The notes under the pieces are model-generated. The model had not been told where the DNA came from. It ran no database searches and worked only from the letters and a program-made list of their open reading frames with translations. The position numbers and the translations under genes were made by a program. From Bacteroidaceae bacterium (GTDB lineage: Bacteria; Bacteroidota; Bacteroidia; Bacteroidales; Bacteroidaceae), in assembly GCA_017645305.1 (NCBI GenBank), contig JAGCPD010000010.1, forward strand, positions 1-64,000: 64,000 nucleotides of DNA, written 5' to 3'. This document shows positions 1-9,500 of the stretch, piece after piece (position 1 is the stretch's first letter; every line of letters starts with the position of its first letter).

Positions 1-885
1 ATAGGGTTTGCTCAACGGCTTCTCCAATACAATCATAGAGAAACTGGATGTTCCTGCGCTGACATTCCCTGTGCGCTGCTTAACGGCATTAGTAGCTACC
101 ATACCCGTACCGGCATCGCCTTCAGGAGGACAAACAGGAATACCAGCCTTCAGACGACCGCTTACATCCAGCATCTTAGCACCCTCGGCAGTCAGCGTAC
201 CGGCATTTTCGCCTGCCACAAGTGACTTGGGAAGGATGTCTTCTAAGCGGAAGGCATAGCCTCTCGCCATAAGAAGTTCGTTGAATTTGCGCACCATTTC
301 GGCATCGTAGGTCTTCGTAGCGGGGTCAACGGGAATCATGCCCGATGCATCGCCTACGCCCAACACGAACTGACCCGTTACCTGCCAGTGAACATAGCCT
401 GCAAGCGTAGTCAGATACTTGATGTCCTTAACGTGCTCATTATTCTCAAGAATACACTCATACAGATGGCTGATACTCCAACGCAACGGGATGTTGTAAT
501 TAAAGAGTTTGCTCAGTTCGGCAGCAGCCTTGCCCGTGTTGGTGTTACGCCAGGTGCGGAAAGGCACCAAAATCTCCTGCTTCTCATTGAAAGCCATATA
601 ACCATGCATCATAGCACTGAAGCCAATGGCGGCCAATGACTCAATCTCACAGCCATACTGCTTCCTGACATCCTGGCACAGGTCGGCATAACAGTCCTGA
701 AGGCCTTTCCAAATAAGGTCGATGCTATAGGTCCATAGGCCATCCACCAACTGATTCTCCCACTCGAAAGCACCCTGTGCAATGGGGTTGTTGTCCTGGT
801 CGATGAGGACTGCCTTGATGCGGGTAGAGCCAAACTCGATACCGAGAATGGCTTTACCCTCTGTTATTGTTTTTGTTGCATCCAT
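1..885 (-). CDS. FGGY-family sugar kinase, probable L-ribulokinase (C-terminus beyond window)
   Basis: The first 295 codons are visible; the gene runs off the left edge. It starts at the ATG at 885-883 ([19 protein letters not shown]). The N-terminal ATPase-fold phosphate loop is visible as [15 protein letters not shown] near residue 16. Further FGGY-type segments are [23 protein letters not shown] and [18 protein letters not shown] kinases phosphorylate sugars such as L-ribulose or D-xylulose in the cytoplasm. The position directly downstream of araA and araD supports L-ribulokinase acting between isomerase and epimerase. Bacteroidota ribulokinases are distant from E. coli AraB and are often labelled xylulokinase, so xylulokinase is the alternative. 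The gap to araA is 30 bases, so the genes are probably co-transcribed. Confidence 0.85.
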   Translation of the reverse strand, partial: MDATKTITEGKAILGIEFGSTRIKAVLIDQDNNPIAQGAFEWENQLVDGLWTYSIDLIWKGLQDCYADLCQDVRKQYGCEIESLAAIGFSAMMHGYMAFNEKQEILVPFRTWRNTNTGKAAAELSKLFNYNIPLRWSISHLYECILENNEHVKDIKYLTTLAGYVHWQVTGQFVLGVGDASGMIPVDPATKTYDAEMVRKFNELLMARGYAFRLEDILPKSLVAGENAGTLTAEGAKMLDVSGRLKAGIPVCPPEGDAGTGMVATNAVKQRTGNVSAGTSSFSMIVLEKPLSKPY

Positions 886-886
886 A

Positions 887-918
887 ATTATCAATTGTCG
901 GTTATCAATTGTCAATTA
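887..918. repeat. Interspersed TTGATAATTGACAATT-type repeat, copy 1
   Basis: Two imperfect copies of ATCAATTGTC/ATCAATTGTCAATT fill the gap between the kinase and araA and include the araA stop codon (916-918). The same sequence family occurs at 2459-2496, 2631-2656, 38616-38648 and 54573-54605. Confidence 0.7.
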
Positions 919-2448
919 GTGAAGTGCTTTGTTCAGCATGTAGTAAACCTCTTTCATCTCTAACTTCTGCTTGAACTCGCTGATTGTGGTGTCCTTGTTG
1001 ATGCGGACGTACTCGATGCCCAGCATCTCGGCGAAGTCCTCCCAGTACTCTTCGTTGATGTCGTAGGAGAAGGCGCTGTGATGTGTTCCGCCGGCGAGAA
1101 TCCAGGCTGCTGCGCCGATCTCGAAGGTGGGCTGGGGAATCCAAAGGGCGGAGGCTACTGGCAGCTTGGGCATGGGCTTCGGCTCGATGCACTCAACCTC
1201 CTGGGAGATGAGACGGAAGCGGTTGCCGAGGTCAACAACGGTGGCCTTGATGCCGCGACCGGTCTTCGAGGTGAAGACGAGGCGGGCGGTCTGCTGCTTG
1301 CGGATGCCGATGCCGAGGAAGTGAACCTCGAGCTTGGGCTTGTCGGAGGCGATGAGCGGGCAGATCTCGAGCATGTGGCTCTGGAGGCAGGACGAGCGGT
1401 CGCCGGCGAAGTTGAGGGTGTAGTCCTCGAGGAAGGAGCAGCCTGTGGGCATGCCCTGCTGGATGACCCAGAGGGTGCGGTAGAGGCAGGCGGTCTTCCA
1501 GTCGCCTTCGGCACCGAAGCCGTAGCCTTCCTGCATGAGGCGCTGTGAGGCGAGACCGGGAATCTGGTCGAAGCCGCAGAAGTTCGGGTCGTCGATGTTG
1601 GCATCGCCAAGGTCGTCGAAGTTGGTGGTAAAGGCCGTTGCACCTTCATCCTTCAGAACACGGCGCAGGGCAATCTCAGCCTTGGCTGCGTTCTTCACCT
1701 TCTCCCAATAGACAGCTTCGCCGCTCTCGTCAATCTTGATGGTGTAGAGCTTCTTGTACTCCTCAACGAGGGCATCGGCCTCTGCGTCGGTCACCTTCTT
1801 GAAGTACTCCATGAGGGAGCTGACGGGATAGTAGTCAACATGATAGCCGAGGCGCTGTTCGAACTCCACGCGGTCGCCGTCGGTGACAGCCACGTTGTTC
1901 ATGTTCATGCCGAACATCAGGCAGCGCACGTTCTTGGCATCGGCCACACCGGCAGCCACACGTGCCCAGACGGCAATCTGCTTCTGTGCCTTTTCGTCCT
2001 TCCAGTAGCCGCAAACCACCTTGCGAGCCACACGCATGCGGGTGCAGATGTGTCCGAACTCGATGTCTCCGTGTGCGCTCTGGTTGAGGTTCATGAAGTC
2101 CATGTCGATGGTGTCCCAGGGAATCTCGGCATTGTACTGTGTGTGGAAGTGAAGCATGGGTTTCTGCAACTGCTGCAGGCCCTTGATCCACATCTTGGCA
2201 GGCGAGAAGGTGTGCATCCAGGTGATGATACCCACGCACTTCTCGTCGTTGTTGGCAGCCTTCATCACGGCTTCCACTTCCTTGCTGCTGTTGGCAGTGC
2301 CTTTATACACAATCTTCACGGGGATGTTGCCAGAGGCGTTCAGTCCCTCGACCATCTCTTTTGAATGTCCGTCAACGGCAACAACAGCATCACCTCCATA
2401 AAGAAGTTGTGCACCAGTCACCCACCAAATTTCTAAATTTTCAAACAT
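916..2448 (-). CDS. araA: L-arabinose isomerase
   Basis: The 510-residue protein matches the usual AraA length of about 500 and can be read end to end. It interconverts L-arabinose and L-ribulose in the cytoplasm using a divalent metal. Family segments seen are the N-terminal VTGAQLLYGG, GIITWMHTFSPAKMW and HFHTQYNAEIPW. The active-site region includes QEGYGFGAEGDWKTA (metal-binding Glu), LNFAGDRSSCLQSHMLEICP (His) and AGGTHHSAFSY (His). The start ATG at 2448 opens MFENLEIWWVTG, the expected N-terminus. It lies between araD and the FGGY kinase on the same strand, giving a complete arabinose-to-xylulose-5-phosphate route if the kinase is a ribulokinase. No TAnnTTTG promoter was found in the 228-base gap upstream, so transcription may come from the araD promoter. 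Confidence 0.97.
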   Translation of the reverse strand: MFENLEIWWVTGAQLLYGGDAVVAVDGHSKEMVEGLNASGNIPVKIVYKGTANSSKEVEAVMKAANNDEKCVGIITWMHTFSPAKMWIKGLQQLQKPMLHFHTQYNAEIPWDTIDMDFMNLNQSAHGDIEFGHICTRMRVARKVVCGYWKDEKAQKQIAVWARVAAGVADAKNVRCLMFGMNMNNVAVTDGDRVEFEQRLGYHVDYYPVSSLMEYFKKVTDAEADALVEEYKKLYTIKIDESGEAVYWEKVKNAAKAEIALRRVLKDEGATAFTTNFDDLGDANIDDPNFCGFDQIPGLASQRLMQEGYGFGAEGDWKTACLYRTLWVIQQGMPTGCSFLEDYTLNFAGDRSSCLQSHMLEICPLIASDKPKLEVHFLGIGIRKQQTARLVFTSKTGRGIKATVVDLGNRFRLISQEVECIEPKPMPKLPVASALWIPQPTFEIGAAAWILAGGTHHSAFSYDINEEYWEDFAEMLGIEYVRINKDTTISEFKQKLEMKEVYYMLNKALH

Positions 2449-2458
2449 AGTTTTAAAA

Positions 2459-2496
2459 TTTTAATTGATAATTGATAATTGACAATGGATAATTGG
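2459..2496. repeat. Interspersed TTGATAATTGACAATT-type repeat, copy 2
   Basis: AATTGATAATTGATAATTGA followed by CAATGGATAATTGG lies just upstream of the araA start. It is the same family as copy 1. The rest of the 2497-2630 gap is AT-rich with no ORF or promoter that I can support. Confidence 0.7.
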
Positions 2497-2630
2497 CTCC
2501 GCTTGACAACTATCGCATACACTAGTTAATAATATAGGTTTTATTCGTTATTGTTCTTTGTTGATTTTATTATTGATACCAGCAATTTTGTAATGGTTCG
2601 ACAATCGGTAATGATGTAGTCAGGGCGTAG

Positions 2631-2656
2631 CCTAATTATCAATTATCCATTGTTCC
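2631..2656. repeat. Interspersed repeat, copy 3
   Basis: TAATTATCAATTATCCATTG lies downstream of araD, on the opposite side of the araD-araA gap from copy 2. It is in inverted orientation relative to copy 2. Confidence 0.6.
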
Positions 2657-2660
2657 CATT

Positions 2661-2707
2661 AAATGCTTATCTATGGTCAGCGTTTGCGCTGACCATAATA
2701 AGCATTT
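2661..2707 (-). terminator. Long stem-loop spanning the araD stop codon
   Basis: The arms at 2661-2682 and 2687-2707 pair over 20 bp (AAATGCTTAT/ATAAGCATTT and ATGGTCAGCG/CGCTGACCAT) with a small bulge and a four-base TTTG loop. The araD stop (2677-2679) is inside the stem, and one arm encodes the last codons of AraD. No U-run follows on the minus strand. It may be an mRNA 3'-end stabiliser or a partial attenuator between araD and araA rather than a classic intrinsic terminator. Confidence 0.6.
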
Positions 2708-3381
2708 GGACCGTGTTTGCGGCTATAATGTTTCTCCACCAATAGCGGGTTCATGGTCAGGGCGGGGTTGACGCTGAAGGCGATGAACGCCATCTTGGCG
2801 CACTGCTCCATGACCTTGGCATTATAGACGGCATTGTCGGGCGACGTGCCCCACGAGAAGGGACCGTGATTCTTGACCAGGACTCCGGGCGTGTGGTCGG
2901 GATTGATTTTGCGGATGTTCAGGAATTCATCCACGATGACGTTGCCCGTCTCCAACTCGTACTGTCCCTTGACCTCAGCCTCCGTCATGTCGCGGGTGCA
3001 GGGAATGTCCTTGTAGAAGTAGTCGGCATGTGTGGTGCCGATGTTGGGAATATCCCTGCCTGCCTGTGCAAAGGCGGTGGCATAGGTGCTGTGGGTGTGG
3101 ACCACACCCTGAATGTTGGGGAATGCCCGGTATAGCACGAGGTGCGTGGGCGTGTCGCTACTGGGGTTCAGGTCGCCCTCTACGACCTTGCCGGAAGCGA
3201 GATCCACGACGACCATGTCGCTGGCCTTCATATCGTCGTAGCTCACACCCGAGGGCTTGATGACCACGAGACCCTTCTCACGGTCGATGCCACTGACGTT
3301 GCCCCAGGTAAAAATTACCAAGTTCTGCTTCACCAAATCTAAGTTGGCACGGAAGACTTTTTCTTTAAGTGTTTCTAACAT
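2677..3381 (-). CDS. araD: L-ribulose-5-phosphate 4-epimerase
   Basis: The 234-residue class II aldolase-fold protein is close to E. coli AraD (231). It converts L-ribulose 5-phosphate to D-xylulose 5-phosphate, the last step of arabinose entry into the pentose phosphate pathway. Zinc ligands are recognisable in [17 protein letters not shown] (two His) and [10 protein letters not shown] (His). The catalytic Asp lies in GTTHADYF and the C-terminal catalytic Tyr in [16 protein letters not shown] and IKPSGVSYD form the phosphate-binding part. It is the first gene of the araD-araA-kinase block and has its own promoter upstream. Its 3' end is embedded in a long inverted repeat. Confidence 0.96.
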   Translation of the reverse strand: MLETLKEKVFRANLDLVKQNLVIFTWGNVSGIDREKGLVVIKPSGVSYDDMKASDMVVVDLASGKVVEGDLNPSSDTPTHLVLYRAFPNIQGVVHTHSTYATAFAQAGRDIPNIGTTHADYFYKDIPCTRDMTEAEVKGQYELETGNVIVDEFLNIRKINPDHTPGVLVKNHGPFSWGTSPDNAVYNAKVMEQCAKMAFIAFSVNPALTMNPLLVEKHYSRKHGPNAYYGQRKR

Positions 3382-3407
3382 GTTTTCAATGTATTACCTT
3401 TAGATTG

Positions 3408-3441
3408 CAAATATACATCTTTTTTTTTACTTGAAGACAAA
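3408..3441 (-). promoter_or_regulatory. Bacteroidota-type promoter of araD
   Basis: Read on the minus strand, TTTG (3441-3438) is separated by 22 bases from TATATTTG (3415-3408). This fits the Bacteroidota -33/-7 consensus with slightly wide spacing and lies 27 bases upstream of the araD ATG. Confidence 0.6.
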
Positions 3442-3480
3442 AACCGACAACATTCTTTTATCTTAATACTTTTAGGATAT

Positions 3481-3517
3481 AAAAAAGGAAGAGGGGAGTT
3501 TACCACTCCCCCCTTCT
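3481..3517 (-). terminator. Intrinsic terminator of giant protein A
   Basis: On the minus strand, GGGGAGT (3511-3505) pairs with ACTCCCC (3499-3493) around a short loop. A CTTCCTTTTTT run follows. It lies 60-100 bases past the stop of the 2,325-residue gene. Comparable hairpins follow the two paralogues. Confidence 0.85.
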
Positions 3518-3578
3518 CATTATTAAGATAAATAAACTTTCTTCCGTTCGGAAAAGTCAAACTCGTTTGGCTCTTCTC

Positions 3579-6500
3579 TCACTTAACCGAAACCTTTTTA
3601 CCGTCAACTACGTAGATGCCCTTCTGAGCCTTGCTTACACGCTGACCGGCAATGTTATAGATAGTACCGTTAGCAATGGTGTTACCATCAACGCTCTTAA
3701 TAGCATCAGGATCACCGCTCTCCGTGCCTACTGTGAAGCCCTCGGGAGCAGGAGTAACAGTCTTGTTATCATTCCAACTGGGGATAGCGTAGCGACTGAA
3801 AGTCTCGGAGCTGGCAGAAGCAACATACAGGTTGTTGGCATAGTCGAATGACAAGGCTGTAATGCGGCTCTCACCAACGTTGATGATCTGCTTCGGATTC
3901 AGGAAGATCATTTTGTTCTCCCTAGGAACGTAGTTGGTCTCGTAGAGAACAATCGTACCGTTGCCTGTGGGAATAGCGATATACTGGCCGTCTGCGGTTA
4001 CAGCTATCCTACTGCCAACAGAGGCGTTATTGATATTGCTGTAGTCCTCCTGACCAGTAGCATCGAAGTGCTTGAGAGCTGGCCGCTCTGCAGATACGTC
4101 GCTACGACGCTGGATGTACCAGAGACCGCCCTGACCGTCCTCGTAGATACCTACATCGACAGGAGAATAGGTATATTTGCCGTCGAGAGGCTCGAAGTTG
4201 GCAGAAGGAGCACCAGTCCATTCTGTTGCTGTACCCAGATTATAAACAGAGCAGTTGTAGTCAGCAAAACCATAGTCACCGTTGCTGCGCTGTCCGCCCA
4301 GTACATACATCTTCAGGTCTTCACCCTTGCCTTCGAATGCAAGACTAAGTGCCATGCGGTTCTGTTCCTGATCGCCTACGTAAGTGATACCTGTAGCCTC
4401 ATCAAGTGTACCACCCTTGAAGATTGGCTTCCAAGGCTCGTCAAGGTCTTCAGGATTAATCTCATAGACTGAACTGTTGCTGGTACCGGAAGCACGAGCC
4501 ACGAACAGACGACCGTCCTCGGTGAAGCGGATGTCCTTCAGATCGTACTGATAGGTGCCGGCAATAGCGAGAGGAGTCTCGCCCTTAATCGGGAGACCGC
4601 CGTAGAAACCAGGAGTGCCGTCGGCTGCATTGATGGGCTGGAAGTTTATATCGAATGCATACAGGGCACCAGGCTTTTCGTACGACATATAGGTATCCTT
4701 GATTTCCTGAGGATAAGACTCAAGCATGAGTACCTGACCGAAGCCCTTGCTGGCAGGATTGTTGTTGATTGCCAATCCGTAAGGACCCCAAACCTTGTAG
4801 CTCTCACCAATCTTTGTCGGCTTTGTAACACCCAAACCTGTGACATCAAGTTCGTATGTCATCTCTGTGCCTGCAGCAACACCCAGCAGGCTGTTGTCGA
4901 TAGCTATCTCGTGACCGCCTGCCATCAGATCACCGCCTTTCAGTACGTGAGAGTACTTCAGCTCGTCACCTGCATAGAAGTTGATAGCACCGTTCTTTGC
5001 CTCGGCATTCAATGTATAGGCTACAACAACCTGATTTGCATTGGTAGCAGAACTTAGGTTAGAGGCAAAAGCATTGAGTTGGATGTTGGGGCGTACGTTT
5101 ACGAACTCATCGCCATACTTCCATACCTGACTGCCACTAAACAGATGAGGAGTGAGGTCTGTACCCAGCTTCTGGAACCAGTGAGCACCGTCTGCCGTGT
5201 TACCGTTCAGTTTCCAGCAAATATCACCGCTTGCCAGCTGCTCAGCAGTAACAAGTGTTCCTTCTGCCTCGCGGAAGTACTGTGAAACAAAAACATTTGT
5301 TGGGGTACACTTTGTTCCGCGACTGATAGTACGAGAATTATCGCCGTCAACACCAACGTTGGTGTACTCAGATAGAATCAGCGTGTTTGTAATTGCCAGA
5401 GAAGCATCTGCCCAACCGGCAACGCCACCTACATACCATATCGGATTTTCACCTTCACCAATCAAGTGGCTACGAACCAAACAGTTACTGATAAGGCTGT
5501 TTGCACTACCATTGCGACCGATTACACCACCGGAAGAAGCATCGCCTGCAAGGTTGGAAGCAAAGTGCATGGCAACTTCAATCTCGCAGTTATCAATAGT
5601 TGACTTGCCAGACATCCAACGCGTGATAGGACCAGAGAACTGATGACTGGTGTACATTTCACCGGTCAGCTTGAAGTTCTTGACAGTGGCATTCTGCAAT
5701 TCGTAGAACAGAGTTGCAGGCTCAGCATATTCACCTGATGGAATATTTGCGTCATCGATGAAAACATTGGTAAGCGCATGGCCCTGTCCGTCGAATTCGC
5801 CTGAGAAGATGTGCTGGGCAGCCTCACCTCTGTTATGACCGATTGGCAGCATAGCAATGCCGGTCAAATCAATATCAGCCGTGAGCTTACCCTTGGCATA
5901 CTTGTCCACCTCGCTGGCAATTGCGCGATAAGTAACAAACTGTTTGGGAGTACCTATCAAGTAGTAACCATCCTCATCTATAGTAGGAATAATCTTCGTG
6001 ATTGCCGGATTATTCAGGATTTCCGGATTCTTTGCCTCCTCTGTGCTGTAAATACCTCCGAACCATCCCATGCACAGTTCATCATAGATGTCAAAGGTGC
6101 CATTTATTTCCTCTTCGCTAAATACCATTTCGCCGGTTTCAATCCATTCACCGGTTTCAGTATCTTTCTCAACCAAAGCCAAATTGCCAAGCTGGAGAGC
6201 ATCAAGAGAACGAGCTTTGATGGCTAGACTAATATATGCCTGCTTACCTTCATAGATTTTCTGGAAGATTTCAGAGATTTTTGCAGCGAAGTCTGCCTTG
6301 TCTTCCACGGTTTCTGCTGACTCAGCCTGAGCGACAGTTGCTTCAAGTTCTTCCCTCAGTTCTGCGGAGAAGTTGGGAGCGGCTGCGGCATTATCCATAT
6401 CCACACCATTATCGTAATCAAAGTCCAAGATGGTCTTAGCTCGCTCACCCATGTTTTCAAGCACTGTAGCAAAAGCCTTGTCAACTTCTTCACCTTCCTT

Positions 6501-9500
6501 ACCACAATAAATAACCTTAAGGGGACCCCAGCCAGTCCAGTCGTTGCTGTACTTTGTGCCGGGATTCTTGATACCGATGGTAAGTTTGCCGTCCTCGCCT
6601 ACGTTTGCAATGGTGAAAGCTTTGTAGCGATCTGCCATTGCAGCAATAGCCATACCCGTCTCTCCTTGGACAACGTAACCGATAAGTTCTGCACCAAGAT
6701 CGTCGTTTGTAGATTCAAAGTCATCATAAACCGGCAAATCAAGCGCACCCTTACCGTGCAGGTTACAGTTCACCTGATCAACGGTATCAGCAACGGCAAT
6801 GTAATCCTCAATAATAGTGGGGAAATAGTTGAAAACTCCGTTGGCATAGATACCGGCAGCATAGTTGGTGCTGTAGCGATTGTTGCTTGGACGGAAGGCT
6901 CCGTTTATACCTACCAGATAGTAACCGGGCTTCATGTTTTCAACAGTCTGATACATATCACCTGTTACATTCCATGCCTCAACACCCACAAAGGTACCAG
7001 CCTCATTTTGAGCCTGACCCCAGCTATTGCCGAAACCATTAGTCCAGCCTTCGTTCTTTTTGCTGAAGTCACTGTTAGGAATCAGGCTACTGATGTCTGC
7101 GCCAGGAGCAATATCACTTGCAATAGCAGCTGCGAGCCATTGGGCAACACGCTCTGTCTCTTCCTTGATTTCCTCGGCAGTGGCAGTGTGCTCCTCAACA
7201 ATGTACCCGAATGTACCGAGAGGATTCTCGTCGCTGGGTTCATCAGCATTCTCCTCAGCAAGGTAATATTCCAAAGCCTCGCGTAGTGTACCATAGAAAG
7301 TTTGGTTGGAAGCAAGATAAGCCCTAATCTCTTCACACTTGGTAATATAAGCCTGATAAACCTTTATATTGTTTTCAATTTCAGTCTTCTTGATTCCCAT
7401 TGAATCAATGGCATCTGCAAATTCAGGAAGCGTAGTAATATTATCCAATGCCTCTACCATTTCATCCCAATCGTTAAGCAGAGACTGGGTAGCAATAACA
7501 TCCACAAAACGTTCTCTCTCAGAAGTCTGAACTGCGGAAATAATACTTTCAAGGTCGTCGTTTGGAATAGAGAAGTACTGATCGACAGCATTAACAACAA
7601 CACCGTGACCATCGAACGGATAAGGATGTTCGTCATCTTCGAGCGTCTGATACCAGTCAGGATTGCTGAACTGCTTACCGTTCAGGTTGTAGCAGAGAGC
7701 ACCACTGATTACCTCCTCAGGTGTGATGCGGTTAACCCTGCGCCTTTCGTCAGCGGGATTCTTGTGCTGCTGCTTGTTGTCGGCAACACCCTCGATGTCT
7801 GCCTCATAGCAGTTGATAACAGAAGCTCCACCACGAGTGAAGGAGTCATTGGAGTAGATAGCAGACTGCGGTAAATAAGAAGTACTCCAGCAGTTGATAA
7901 CTTCGGAGGCATTGCTTGAATATCCGCACATGGCACCGGACTCGCGACCGCCATAGATTGGGCCCGTTGTCCAGCAGTTCTTGATATGCAGCGTCATGGA
8001 GCCGCCCTGGTCAACACCGAGGATACCTGCTGCGTTCTGGTTGATGGTGGTTACGGTTCCTTCGTTGCCGACGTTCTCGATGTAGATGTCACCGCTGCCG
8101 CTGGTACCGCCTACAATGCCGCAGAATGCATCACCTGCAATAGAGCAGCTTTCGTCGAAAATGAAGTTCTTAATGACTGCACCATTGCCGATAACACCTA
8201 TCAGACCCTGATATTGTTTGTTGCTGTCGATAACGAAGTTGCTGATGGTGTGACCCTGACCGTCAAAGACGCCAACAAATATCTCAGCAGGAACGAAGCG
8301 CTCCATGTAGCCAGTCATGTCGATGTCCTCAGTCAGACGCACCTTGGCATCCGTATGTGCGGAAGCATATACGCTCCACCATGTGAGCTGTGCACCATTG
8401 CTTACCTCGAACCATCCATCGACGGGAGTCAGGTAGTTCTCGTCCATCTGTCCGCAGACAGTACACCAACCGTCCACAAATGTGTGAGGAGGTATAACTG
8501 CAGTGCCGGACGGGTCATTGGAGTAGCCACCGCTACCCAATGGCGTTCCGTCGCATCGGAAGCTTGAGGCTGTGGAATAAACAAGTGCGCCCTCCTTCTT
8601 GATGGGCATAGGCTCTGGGTCTGTGCCAATCAGCTGATAGAAGCGGTCGAGGCCGCTCTTACTGCTGTTCAGTAAGAATGCAAGCTCACCGCTGGCAATG
8701 CCTGCCTCGTTTTCATAATGGATGTACTTGTCATGGTCTGAAACGTAGTTTCCGGAGATGGGGTTAACGACATATACATTCTCAGTGACTACATTACCCG
8801 GGTAACGAGCGATGTTCTGGGAGTTCTCCGTATCGTCGTCCAAAGTCTGGTCACCAGCACCGATGATGTTGCCGAGTAAGGCACAATTGGTGATGTAGGT
8901 CTTTGTTGCTGTCCATCCGGCAATGCCACCAACACGTGCACAATGTGCACCACCTTCCGCACCAGGCAGGGTGAAGGTACCTGCATAGATACAGTTCTCG
9001 ACACGCTTTTCCTTGTCACCCATCCAACCGAAGAGGCCGCCGGAGGTGTTGTCACCTACAACAGTAGAGGTGATGTCAACGTCGGAATAGACATTGCGAA
9101 TCAAAGCATTGCGAGCATTACCGCAGACAGAGCCGGTATGTCCTCCGTTAGTCTGAATATCGCCATGCAGGATAAGGTTCTCGATGTTACCTGTCATCTC
9201 AGGGAATAAGCCTGCGGGATTGTTCACTTCGGACATGCCGATTGTGAAGACGTGACCCTGACCGTTGAAATTACCGTCAATCCAGTCGCTGGGATTGAAG
9301 ATATACTTACCTGGCTCTGCGATGTACTCGATGTCGTTCACCATCTTCATGTTGAGACGGAAACCATTAGCAATACGGTTCCAACCTTCCACCTTGTCGA
9401 TGTCCTCAACAGTACCCAAGAGGACAGATCTGTCCGTCTTGTCGAACTTTGTGGCATCGTCGAACTCAAACATATGGAAGTCGAAGCAACCGCAGACAGA

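Noticed and set aside
1078..1548. 156-residue plus-strand ORF opposite araA
   Set aside because: It is the antisense shadow of a clearly conserved isomerase; its composition follows the araA codon pattern.
3375..3560. 61-residue minus-strand ORF upstream of araD
   Set aside because: It runs through the terminator of giant protein A and the araD promoter and has no coding character.
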